From assembly GCF_000716785.1 (NCBI RefSeq), contig NZ_JNYY01000012.1, positions 1 to 64,000 of the forward strand: a stretch of 64,000 nucleotides of DNA, in the 5' to 3' direction. Of this stretch, positions 17,527 to 25,533 are shown in pieces; position 1 is the stretch's first letter, and each line of letters begins with the position of its first letter. The position numbers and the translations under genes are program-made. The notes below the pieces were generated by a model, which did not search any database, was not told the origin of the DNA, and saw nothing but the letters and a program-made list of their open reading frames with translations. Source of the stretch: Amycolatopsis vancoresmycina (lineage in GTDB: Bacteria > Actinomycetota > Actinomycetes > Mycobacteriales > Pseudonocardiaceae).

Positions 17527-17808
17527 TCACTCGGTGGCCGGGTCCGGCACTTCGGTCGCCGGGTCCGGGCGCTCCTCGCCGAGCCGGTCGCCCAGCCCGC
17601 GCGGGTGGGCCTGCTCCCACGGCGTCATCCCGTACTTCGTGACGCCCGACCAGTGCTCGGGCGGGTCCATGCCCTCTTCGAGCGGGTCGGCCTTGATCCG
17701 GTCCTCGTCGAGGTCCTCGGCGCTGTTGAGCGCGGCGGGGTCGGTCTCGACGGCGTCGGGCTCGCCGGTGTCCTGCGGCGGGTCGTAGCTCTGGTTCGGC
17801 TCGGTCAT
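17527..17808 (-). CDS. DUF5709-like protein
   Basis: A 93-aa acidic protein from ATG 17808 with GGAGGAG upstream. The core WSGVTKYGMTPWEQA then LGDRLGEERPD resembles the C-terminal signature of DUF5709 proteins, small actinobacterial proteins of unknown function. A weak GTTT-N15-GGGAAG promoter-like pair lies upstream at 17837-17861. The next gene is 13 bp away. Confidence 0.72.
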   Translation of the reverse strand: MTEPNQSYDPPQDTGEPDAVETDPAALNSAEDLDEDRIKADPLEEGMDPPEHWSGVTKYGMTPWEQAHPRGLGDRLGEERPDPATEVPDPATE

Positions 17809-17893
17809 CGGGCTCCTCCGTCCGGTGTTCCCCGGGCTTCCCGCTGACGCCGAGCCGAAACACGCTGCGGCCGCCTGGTGCACGCCGGGCTTT

Positions 17894-17952
17894 GATGCCG
17901 CGAATGACTCATTCGGGACGCCGGAGGTCCCGAATGAGTCATTCGCGGCATC
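17894..17952. repeat. 59-nt perfect palindromic repeat, copy 1
   Basis: Two 26-nt arms, perfectly complementary, flank a 7-nt centre (GCCGGAG). The arms contain GCCGCGAATGACTCATTCGG. An identical element is at 34444-34502, and about 16 further bases on the right are also shared. It lies between genes and may act as a bidirectional terminator or belong to a dispersed palindrome family. Confidence 0.9.
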
Positions 17953-17970
17953 GGTGGGCGCCCGGAGCCG

Positions 17971-17995
17971 GCTTCAGCCCCGGCCCCGGGGGTAC
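17971..17995 (+). promoter_or_regulatory. Sigma-B-type promoter
   Basis: GCTT (17971-17974), 15-bp spacer, GGGTAC (17990-17995), matching the stress sigma consensus GNNT-N14-16-GGGTAY. It ends 9 bp before the ATG of the small acidic protein, so the transcript may be leaderless or nearly so. Confidence 0.55.
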
Positions 17996-18004
17996 CCCGC
18001 CTCC

Positions 18005-18163
18005 ATGACCGAATCCGAAGAAGGCCCGCTGACCCCCGACGTCCCGCCGCCGCCCGGCACCCCGGAACTCGACCTCGACGTGCCCATCCCCGAGACCCAC
18101 CGGGAACAGCCCGCCGCTCAGGACGTCGACGAGGACGCCGGCGAAGTGGAACCACCCAGCTGA
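18005..18163 (+). CDS. Small acidic Pro-rich protein
   Basis: A 52-aa protein with many Glu, Asp and Pro residues and no hydrophobic core, starting MTESEEGPLTPDVPPPPGTP. No family is recognised. It is supported by a well-formed sigma-B-like promoter directly upstream. Its last 46 bp overlap the end of the large helicase gene on the other strand. It may be a stress-induced disordered protein; it could also be a chance frame. Confidence 0.5.
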   Translation: MTESEEGPLTPDVPPPPGTPELDLDVPIPETHREQPAAQDVDEDAGEVEPPS

Positions 18164-21100
18164 GGCCATGGCGTGGCCGCCGCCATCAGGCCGATCATGC
18201 CCGCGACCAGGCGCATCTGGTCCACCGTGCGGATGTCGGCCTCCACCAGCCGCGGCGAGCACACCAGGACCGCCAGGGCCTGTGCCCGTGACAGCGCCAC
18301 GTTGAGCCGGTTGCGGGACAGCAGGAAGTCCAGGCCGCGCGGCAGGTCGACCGCCGACGACGACGTCATCGTGGTGATCACCACCGGGGCCTCCTGGCCC
18401 TGGAACCGGTCGACCGTGCCCACCCTGACCCCGGGGAACCCGGCGTCCGCCAGAGCGCGGGTCACCGTCCGCGCCTGCAGGTTGTACGGGGCCACGACGA
18501 GGATGTCGGCGTCGCCGAGCGGCCGCGGCGGTCCGTGGTCGGTCCACAAGCGACCGTGCACTTCGGACACGATGCGGACCACCGCGGCCGCTTCCTCCAC
18601 CGACCGGGTGGTGTTCCCGTGGTGGTCCACTTCGGACACATACAGCCCCGCCGCGACGCCCTCAAGTGCGCGGTCGGCGGCGGAGGCGTGCGCGTGCAGC
18701 CGTCCGGCGTAGGACAGGTTCGACACCGGTTCGCACACCGCCGGGTGCATGCGCCGCGTCTCGTCGAGGAAGTAGCCCAGCGACGGCGGCATGATGTCCG
18801 CCTCGCCGATCAGGTGCCCCAGCGCCGATGCCTCCGCGCCCGCCGGGTGGGTGCCCTGCACCACCTGCGGCAGCTGCTGCGGGTCGCCCAGCAGCAGGAC
18901 GTTGCGCGCGCAGACCGACACCGCGAGCGCGTCGGCCAGGGCGAACTGCCCGGCTTCGTCGATGATCAGCAGGTCGAACGGCTCTTCGCGGATCGCCGCG
19001 TTGGCGAACGTCCAGGCCGTGCCGCCGACCAGGTGCCCGGTGTCGTGCTCCTCGCGCCACTTCACCAGCGCCGGGTTGCTCTTCGGCTGCTCCCAGGGCG
19101 CCGCCGGGTCCGGCGTCCGCTTCGCGCGCTTGGCGCACGGCAGGTCCGGTGCGCTCTTCATGGCCGCGCTCAGCACGTTCTCGACGGCCTTGTGGCTGTT
19201 CGACGTCACCGCGACGGTCCGCCCGGCCCGCACGAGGTGGGCGATCAGCTTCCCGGCGAGGTAGGTCTTGCCCGCGCCCGGCGGCCCCTGCACGGCCAGC
19301 GTCGACCCGTCCAGTGCGTCGACCGCCTCGATCACCGTGGCGACCAGGTCCGGCCCCGGTCCGGGCAGCGCCGCGCCGCCCCGCAGCCGCGGCGGGGTCC
19401 GCCGGAGCAGGTCGACGCCGGGGTGCCGGGGCAGCTCCGGGAGCGCGTCGACGACCAGGCGGGCGAGCTCGGCGACCGCCTCGTCCTTGGGCGAGGGCCG
19501 GACCGGGCTGCCGGGCAGCACCGCGGACGGCCGGTCGTTCGTGGTCGCGTCCGGCGGGCAGCTTTCCTCCAGGGTCAGCTCCACGGCCGACGCGGCGACG
19601 ACCTTCGCGTCGCGGGCGGTGTCGCCGTAGCGCAGCCGCACGTCGTCGCCCGGTGCGAACGGGTGCGGCCGGTCCGGGTCGCACGCCAGCTGCAGGGTCC
19701 GCTTCGCGGTGCGCGCCCGCCCGGACGGCGGCACCCACTCCCCCGCGTCCAGGGCGACCGGCACGGCGCACGCGGTGTCCACTTCGAGGTCGCCGAGCGG
19801 CGCGGCCAGCTGGCGGAAGTACTCCCACCACGCCGGGTTCGTCTCGCGGCGGTGGTAGCCGACGGACGCCGCGAGCAGCGCGCGGGCCCGTTCCTCGCCG
19901 GTGAAGGCACCGGGGTCGTCCGGCAGCCCGTCGAGCAGCGGGTCGACCAGCGCGGCCAGCTGCGCGGCTCGTTCGGCGCGCCGCTCGGCGGCGACGTCCT
20001 CCTCGGCCGCGCGCAGCAGTGCGTCCTCCGCGGATTCGACGGCCGGTTCCGGGACCTCGATCCCCGCCTCGGCCCGGACCCGGTGCAGGAACTCGAACAG
20101 CCGCTGCGCGGAGACGCAGTCGTCCTCGGTGTTCTCGGCGATGCGGCGCAGCACCTCGCCGGCGCGTTCCGGCTCCCCGGACTGCGCGAACGCCAGGTAC
20201 TCCTCGTACGCGTCGACGTCGGACACGGCGGTCTTCGCGCGGGCGCCCGGCTGGTAGAGCGGCTCGAGGTGCCGGATCGAATACGACCGCTGCGAGACGC
20301 GCAGCGCCTTGCGCACGACCGCGTGCAGGTCCACCACCGCGCCGCTGCGCAGCAGGTGGTCGACGGTCTCCTCGCGGGTGCCGTGCACCGCCGCGAGCCG
20401 TTTGATCGCGGTGACCTCGTACGGCGCGTAGTGGTAGACGTGCGAGCCGGGGTGCTCGGCGATCCGCGCCGCGGCGAAGTCGACGAACTCCTCGAACGCG
20501 CGCCGCTCCTGGGCCCGGCTGTGCGCCCAGAACGGCGTGAACTCCCGGCCGCCGACCGCGCCGAACAGGTACTCCAGCCCCTCGCCCGCCAGGGCGTGCG
20601 GGTCGCCGGCCAGATCGGCGAACACGTCGCCGGGCGCGGGAGCGGGCAGGGCGGCCAGCTCGTCCGGGTCGACGATCTCGTAGGCGACTTCGCCGGTGGC
20701 GTCCTGCCGGACCTGCAGGGCGGCCTGGGCGCGCAAGGTGGCGAACGCGGTCGCGGACAGGTCCCGCGGCCGGTCGGCCGGGCCGGCCGCGGCCAGGGCG
20801 TCGATCGAGCCGAGCCCGGCGTCGACCAGCTTGCGGCGCTGGTCGGCGCGCAGGCCGGCGACCAGCGAGAGGTCCCGGTCGGCTTCGCGGGCCGTCGCGC
20901 AGTGCCGGGCGAAGCCGCAGCCGGCGCAGGCCGGGCGCTCGTCGGCCCACAGCGGGACCGGCAGCCGCGGCGGCCGCCCGGCCAGCCGGGTCCGCAGCCG
21001 GTCCACGAGCGGCCGGAAGTCCTCGACGCGCAGGGTCCGCGTGCCGCCGTCGGTGAGCCTCAGGTGCAGGTGCGGCCCGGCGGGCCAGCCGGCGCGGGCC

Positions 21101-21444
21101 AGCGCGTCGGCGCACGCGGTCAGCCGGACGACGGTCGCGGGGGTGGCCTGCCGGACCGGGGTCGTGTCGTGGACCTCGTAGCGGCCTTCGCCGTCCCGGA
21201 CCAGGACGTCCGCCTGCGCCGAGAACCCGCCGTCGAGGAAGACGGCCCGGTGGATCACCGGTGCGCCGGAGCGGAGTGCCTCCTCCGTCGCCTTCGCGGC
21301 GAGCGTCAGGTCTTCGGCGTCGGTGCGCTCGTGGCTGCCGGGCTCGGGCCGCGGCGCTCCCGGCAGGCCCGCGGCGAGCGCTTGGACGAGGAGGCTGCGG
21401 TGCTCGCATTCGAGCAGGTCGGCGAGATCGGCTGGGGTGACCAT
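18118..21444 (-). CDS. RecB-like nuclease fused to SF1 helicase (TM0106/Dna2-like)
   Basis: A 1108-aa protein from ATG 21444; GTG 21462 is the longer option. The N-terminal part resembles TM0106-type RecB/Cas4-like nucleases: C13 in LLECEHRSLL plus CAGCGFARHC (about residues 171-180) would bind a 4Fe-4S cluster. A second nuclease-like segment runs to about 480. The C-terminal third is an SF1 helicase: Walker A GPPGAGKTYL near 718, LLIIDEAGQF near 826, GDPQQLPQ, TVDRFQGQE near 1013 and RNRLNVALSRAQ. It probably processes DNA or RNA ends in repair, as Dna2 does. It stands alone, so a role in phage defence is possible but not shown. Confidence 0.85.
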   Translation of the reverse strand: MVTPADLADLLECEHRSLLVQALAAGLPGAPRPEPGSHERTDAEDLTLAAKATEEALRSGAPVIHRAVFLDGGFSAQADVLVRDGEGRYEVHDTTPVRQATPATVVRLTACADALARAGWPAGPHLHLRLTDGGTRTLRVEDFRPLVDRLRTRLAGRPPRLPVPLWADERPACAGCGFARHCATAREADRDLSLVAGLRADQRRKLVDAGLGSIDALAAAGPADRPRDLSATAFATLRAQAALQVRQDATGEVAYEIVDPDELAALPAPAPGDVFADLAGDPHALAGEGLEYLFGAVGGREFTPFWAHSRAQERRAFEEFVDFAAARIAEHPGSHVYHYAPYEVTAIKRLAAVHGTREETVDHLLRSGAVVDLHAVVRKALRVSQRSYSIRHLEPLYQPGARAKTAVSDVDAYEEYLAFAQSGEPERAGEVLRRIAENTEDDCVSAQRLFEFLHRVRAEAGIEVPEPAVESAEDALLRAAEEDVAAERRAERAAQLAALVDPLLDGLPDDPGAFTGEERARALLAASVGYHRRETNPAWWEYFRQLAAPLGDLEVDTACAVPVALDAGEWVPPSGRARTAKRTLQLACDPDRPHPFAPGDDVRLRYGDTARDAKVVAASAVELTLEESCPPDATTNDRPSAVLPGSPVRPSPKDEAVAELARLVVDALPELPRHPGVDLLRRTPPRLRGGAALPGPGPDLVATVIEAVDALDGSTLAVQGPPGAGKTYLAGKLIAHLVRAGRTVAVTSNSHKAVENVLSAAMKSAPDLPCAKRAKRTPDPAAPWEQPKSNPALVKWREEHDTGHLVGGTAWTFANAAIREEPFDLLIIDEAGQFALADALAVSVCARNVLLLGDPQQLPQVVQGTHPAGAEASALGHLIGEADIMPPSLGYFLDETRRMHPAVCEPVSNLSYAGRLHAHASAADRALEGVAAGLYVSEVDHHGNTTRSVEEAAAVVRIVSEVHGRLWTDHGPPRPLGDADILVVAPYNLQARTVTRALADAGFPGVRVGTVDRFQGQEAPVVITTMTSSSAVDLPRGLDFLLSRNRLNVALSRAQALAVLVCSPRLVEADIRTVDQMRLVAGMIGLMAAATPWPQLGGSTSPASSSTS

Positions 21445-21533
21445 CGCCGCGCAGTCTGACACGGCCGCCGCGGGCCGCCGCCGCCCGACACGCCGGGCCG
21501 GGAACCCCGCGGCGCCCGCGTCCGTTGTCGGTT

Positions 21534-21564
21534 CCTACGGCACCGTAAGTTACGGTCGCGTAGG
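21534..21564. promoter_or_regulatory. 31-bp palindromic operator before the desaturase
   Basis: CCTACG-N2-ACCGTAA-G-TTACGGT-N2-CGTAGG: nested perfect arms, with the core at 21542-21556. It resembles TetR/FadR-type fatty-acid regulator sites and ends 18 bp before the desaturase ATG. No regulator of that type is adjacent. Confidence 0.7.
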
Positions 21565-21582
21565 TACGGAAGGACATCCCCC

Positions 21583-22524
21583 ATGCCGGTCCCCGAAACC
21601 ACCCGCCTGCTGCACGAACTGGAAGGCACGGTCGAAGAGAACCTCAACCGGCACCTCGCCGCCGCCCAGGAGTGGATGCCGCACGAGTACGTCCCGTGGA
21701 GCCAGGGCCGCGACTTCGCCGAGCTCGGCGGCGAAGCGTGGGACCCGGAGCAGTCCCGGGTGAGCCCGATCGCCCGGACGGCCCTGGAGGTCAACCTCCT
21801 CACCGAGGACAACCTGCCCAGCTACCACCGCGAAATCGAGCGCGCGTTCGGCCGCGACGGCGCGTGGGGCACCTGGGTGCACCGGTGGACGGCCGAGGAG
21901 GGCCGCCACGGCATCTGCATCCGCGACTACCTGCTGGTCACCCGCGCCGTCGACCCGGTCGAGCTGGAGCGGATGCGGATGGAGACCATGCAGGCGGGCT
22001 ACGACACCGGCGACAAGCCGCTGCTCAACGTCTGCGCGTACGTCTCGTTCCAGGAGCTGGCGACCCGGCTTTCCCACCGCAACACCGGCCGCTACACCCA
22101 GGACCCGCTGGCCGAGAAGCTGCTGGCCCGGGTGTCCACGGACGAGAACCTGCACATGGTCTTCTACCGCAACCTGGTCAAGGCGGCGCTGGAGATCTCG
22201 CCGGACGCCATGATGCGTGCGATCACCGACGAGGTGCTGAACTTCGCGATGCCGGGCGCGGTGATCCCGAGCTTCCAGCGCAAAGCCGCGCTGATGGCCA
22301 AGGCCGGCATTTACGACCTGCGCATCCACCACGACGACGTCGTGCAGCCACTGCTGCGGTACTGGAAGGTCTTCGACCTGACCGGCCTCGGCGCGGCCGG
22401 CGAAGCCGCCCGTGAGGAGCTGGCGACCTTCCTGAAGGGCCTGGACACGCAGGCGTCCCGGTTCGAGGAGCGCCGTGACGCGGCCGCCGCGCGCCGGGCC
22501 GCGCGGGGCATAGTGGACGCCTGA
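21583..22524 (+). CDS. Acyl-ACP desaturase
   Basis: A 313-aa soluble di-iron desaturase of the DesA/plant stearoyl-ACP type. Ferritin-like helices carry the iron ligands in the LTEDNLPSYHREI, AEEGRHG and TDENLHM segments, i.e. the E and ExxH motifs. It would introduce a double bond into acyl chains on acyl carrier protein, using ferredoxin electrons. It has AAGGA at the ribosome site. The palindrome upstream implies control by lipid status. The next gene (IclR) follows by 22 bp on the same strand but need not be functionally linked. Confidence 0.9.
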   Translation: MPVPETTRLLHELEGTVEENLNRHLAAAQEWMPHEYVPWSQGRDFAELGGEAWDPEQSRVSPIARTALEVNLLTEDNLPSYHREIERAFGRDGAWGTWVHRWTAEEGRHGICIRDYLLVTRAVDPVELERMRMETMQAGYDTGDKPLLNVCAYVSFQELATRLSHRNTGRYTQDPLAEKLLARVSTDENLHMVFYRNLVKAALEISPDAMMRAITDEVLNFAMPGAVIPSFQRKAALMAKAGIYDLRIHHDDVVQPLLRYWKVFDLTGLGAAGEAAREELATFLKGLDTQASRFEERRDAAAARRAARGIVDA

Positions 22525-22546
22525 GCCACACCAGCCGGAGGTCGCC

Positions 22547-23311
22547 GTGCCGCACCGAGGTCGCGTGCCCGGCGCCACCGGGCCGGTGCTCGGCCGCGCG
22601 CTGCGGGTCCTCGCGGCGTTCTCGCCGGACCGGCCGGCGCTGCGGCTGGGCGAGGTCGCACGCCGGGCCGGGCTGCCGGCCGCGACCGCGCACCGCCTGC
22701 TGCGGGAGTTCTGCGAGTGGGGCGCGCTGGAGCGGGACGAGGCCGGCGTCTACCGGGTCGGGCTGCGGCTGTGGGAGCTGGGCTCGCTCGCGCCGCGGGG
22801 CCTGGGCCTGCGGGAACTCGCGCTGCCGTTCCTGGAGGACCTTTCGCAGATCACCCGCGAGAACGTCCAGCTCGCCGTCCGCGAAGGCACCGAAGTGGTG
22901 TACATCGAGCGGATCGCCGGAACGGGCGCGGTGCCGGTGCTGACCCGCGTCGGCGGCCGGTTCGCGCTGACCGCGACGGGCGTCGGGCTCGTCCTGCTCG
23001 CCCACGCCCCCGCCGAGGTGCAGGACGAGGTGCTCGGCGGCCCGATCGAGCGGTACACCCCCGAGACGGTGACCGACCCGGACCGCCTCCGGCACCTGCT
23101 GGCCGACGTGCGGACGCACGGGTTCTCGATCAGCGAGCGCCAGGTGACCCGGGACGCGCTGTCGGTCGGTGCGCCGATCCACGACGGGCGGGGCCGGGTG
23201 GTGGCCGCGGTGTCGCTGGTCGTGCGGTACGGGAGCGCGTCGCCGCACGCGCTGGCCCCGCTGGTGATGACCAGCGCGCGCGCCATCTCCCGCGCGCTTT
23301 CCATCTTATGA
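22547..23311 (+). CDS. IclR family transcriptional regulator
   Basis: A 254-aa protein from GTG 22547 with CGGAGGTC upstream. The N-terminal winged helix (LRLGEVARRAGLPAATAHRL) is followed by the IclR effector domain of about 170 residues. IclR proteins often control aromatic or small-acid catabolism. It precedes the Rieske oxygenase operon by 67 bp on the same strand and probably regulates it. Confidence 0.88.
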   Translation: MPHRGRVPGATGPVLGRALRVLAAFSPDRPALRLGEVARRAGLPAATAHRLLREFCEWGALERDEAGVYRVGLRLWELGSLAPRGLGLRELALPFLEDLSQITRENVQLAVREGTEVVYIERIAGTGAVPVLTRVGGRFALTATGVGLVLLAHAPAEVQDEVLGGPIERYTPETVTDPDRLRHLLADVRTHGFSISERQVTRDALSVGAPIHDGRGRVVAAVSLVVRYGSASPHALAPLVMTSARAISRALSIL

Positions 23312-23378
23312 AAGTGCCCTTCGTGGTGCCGGGCCGCTCGCCCAGGCTGTGACCCGGCCCACCACGAAAGGACGACCG

Positions 23379-24419
23379 ATGAGCGCCATTCCCCGCGACC
23401 AGTGGTACGTCGCCGCCTACAGCTCCGAGATCGGCACCGAACTGTTCGGCCGCACCGTCTGCGGCGAGCCGATCCTGTTCTGGCGGACCCGCGACGGGAG
23501 CGTCACCGCGATGGCCGACCGGTGCGTGCACCGGCGGTTCCCGTTGTCCCAGGCGCCTTCGCGGCTCGTCGACGACCAGGTCGTGTGCGGCTACCACGGC
23601 TTCACCTACGGCGTCGACGGCAAGTGCGTGGCCGTGCCCGGGCAGACCCGGGTGCCGCGGACCGCGCGGCTGGCGCGCTACCCGCTGGTGGAACAGGACT
23701 CCTTCGTCTGGGTGTTCATCGGCGACCCCGCGAAGGCCGACGCCTCGGCGATCCCGCGGGCGCCCTGGCTCGACTCGCCGGGCTACACCACGGTCTGCGG
23801 GATGGAGCCGCTCAAGGCGCGGTTCTCGCTGCTGGTGGACAACCTGCTGGACCTGTCCCACGAGACCTACCTGCACGGCGGCTACATCGGCACCCCGGAA
23901 GTCGCCGAAACGCCGATCACCACCGAGGTCGACGAGGCGGCCGGGATCGTCTACGTGTCGCGGCACATGGCCGACGCGGCGTGCCCGCCCTTCTACGCCA
24001 AGTCGACCGGCCTGGAGGGCCGCATCACGCGCTGGCAGGACATCGAGTACACCCCGCCGTGCCTGTACAAGCTGCACAGCCGCATCGCGCCGGTCGGATC
24101 GGTGCCGAACCCGGACGGCAGCGACCCGGACGCCTTCCACGTCGAGGTCGTGTACGCGATCACCCCGGAAACCGAGCACTCGACGCACGACTTCTGGGCG
24201 GTGGCCCGCGACTTCGCGCTCGACGACGAAGGCGTGTCGGCGTTCCTCGCGGAGAACAACCGGACCGTGGTGCTGCAGGACGTCGAAGCCCTCGACGTCC
24301 TCGAGCGGGTGATCGCCACCGAACCGGACGGCTACCAGGAGCTGTCGATCAACATCGACACCGGCGGCCTCGCGGCCCGCCGCCTGCTGCAGCGGCTGAC
24401 CGGGCCGGTCACGTCATGA
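23379..24419 (+). CDS. Rieske non-haem iron oxygenase, VanA-like
   Basis: A 346-aa protein from ATG 23379, chosen for the GAAAGGACG site. The Rieske [2Fe-2S] ligands are C49/H51 and C70/H73. The mononuclear iron site lies in NLLDLSHETYLHGGYIG (H161, H166), with a later acidic ligand expected. It resembles vanillate O-demethylase oxygenase and related aromatic demethylases or hydroxylases. It gets electrons from the reductase two genes downstream. The exact substrate is unknown. Its stop overlaps the next start by ATGA. Confidence 0.9.
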   Translation: MSAIPRDQWYVAAYSSEIGTELFGRTVCGEPILFWRTRDGSVTAMADRCVHRRFPLSQAPSRLVDDQVVCGYHGFTYGVDGKCVAVPGQTRVPRTARLARYPLVEQDSFVWVFIGDPAKADASAIPRAPWLDSPGYTTVCGMEPLKARFSLLVDNLLDLSHETYLHGGYIGTPEVAETPITTEVDEAAGIVYVSRHMADAACPPFYAKSTGLEGRITRWQDIEYTPPCLYKLHSRIAPVGSVPNPDGSDPDAFHVEVVYAITPETEHSTHDFWAVARDFALDDEGVSAFLAENNRTVVLQDVEALDVLERVIATEPDGYQELSINIDTGGLAARRLLQRLTGPVTS

Positions 24420-24577
24420 CCCGGCCGATGCTGACGGGCGACCGCGTCAACCGGATCCACTGGGTGCTCGGCACGGACCGGCTGCGCGCGGTCTGCCACT
24501 GCGGCGCCGAGCGCGAGTTCGACGACCCCGTGCAGCTGTGGGACTGGCTGCTCGCCCACCCCGAAGGACACCGATGA
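24416..24577 (+). CDS. 53-aa Cys-containing protein inside the oxygenase operon
   Basis: A 53-aa protein sandwiched by ATGA overlaps on both sides, which is strong evidence that it is translated. It contains VCHCGAEREFDD, a CxC pair that could bind metal, and Trp-rich flanks (WVLGT, LWDWLLAHPEG). No family is recognised. It may be an accessory or assembly factor of the oxygenase system (inference). Confidence 0.75.
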   Translation: MTRPMLTGDRVNRIHWVLGTDRLRAVCHCGAEREFDDPVQLWDWLLAHPEGHR

Positions 24578-25482
24578 CCCTCGAACTCCTGGTGGACCGC
24601 AAGGAAGAGATCGCCGACGGGGTGGCCCGGCTGACGCTGCGCGCACCCGGCGGCGGTTCACTGCCGCCGTGGGAGCCGGGGGCCCACATCGACCTGGTCC
24701 TGCCGGGCTTCGTGCGGCAGTACTCGCTGTGCGGCGACCCGGCGGACACCTCGGCGTACCAGGTGGCGGTGCTGCACGAGCCCGGCGGCCGCGGCGGCTC
24801 GGCGTACGTGCACGACAAGCTGTCCGCCGGGGATCGCGTCGAGGTTTCCGCCCCGCGCAACCACTTCCCGCTGGTGGACGCCGGACGGTACCTGTTCATC
24901 GCGGGCGGCATCGGCATCACGCCGATCCTGCCGATGCTCGCCCGCGCGGGCGGTGACTGGCAGCTGGTCTACGGCGGCCGGACCCGTTCCTCGATGGCCT
25001 TCGCGGACGAGCTGGCCCGCCACGGCGACCGGGTCGTCTTCCGGCCGCAGGACGAGCACGGGCTGCTGGACCTGCCGGCGCTGCTGGCCTCGGCCGGGCC
25101 GGGCACGGCGGTGTACTGCTGCGGCCCGCAGCCGCTGCTGGCCGCGGTGGAGGCGCTGAAGCCGGACGACCTGCATGTCGAGCGCTTTACGGCCGTTGCG
25201 GACGAGGGGCCGCGCACGGCGTTCGAGGTCGAGCTCGCCGGGTCGGGGCGGGTGCTGCCGGTGCCCGCGGACCGGTCGATCCTGGAGGTGGTCGAGGAAG
25301 CCGGCGTCACGGTGCTGTCGTCGTGCCGGGAAGGGACGTGCGGCACGTGCGAAACCGGCGTGCTGGGCGGGGAGCCGGACCACCGGGATTCGGTGCTGAC
25401 CGCGGACGAGCGGCTGGAGAACGAGGTGATGATGCTGTGTGTGTCCCGGGCGTGTTCGCCGCGGCTGGTGCTCGACCTCTGA
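24574..25482 (+). CDS. Ferredoxin reductase of VanB type
   Basis: A 302-aa protein: FAD-binding barrel with RQYSLCG (about 49-55), NAD-binding part with LFIAGGIGITPILPML and CCGPQPLL, and a C-terminal plant-type [2Fe-2S] ferredoxin with CREGTCGTCETGVL plus a later Cys in MLCVSRAC. This is the usual single-chain reductase for two-component Rieske oxygenases such as VanA. It is coupled to the small gene upstream by ATGA and ends the operon. Confidence 0.92.
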   Translation: MTLELLVDRKEEIADGVARLTLRAPGGGSLPPWEPGAHIDLVLPGFVRQYSLCGDPADTSAYQVAVLHEPGGRGGSAYVHDKLSAGDRVEVSAPRNHFPLVDAGRYLFIAGGIGITPILPMLARAGGDWQLVYGGRTRSSMAFADELARHGDRVVFRPQDEHGLLDLPALLASAGPGTAVYCCGPQPLLAAVEALKPDDLHVERFTAVADEGPRTAFEVELAGSGRVLPVPADRSILEVVEEAGVTVLSSCREGTCGTCETGVLGGEPDHRDSVLTADERLENEVMMLCVSRACSPRLVLDL

Positions 25483-25533
25483 CGCTGCGTCGCTGCGCGG
25501 CGAACCGGGCCGATCTGTAGTGACATAGGACGG

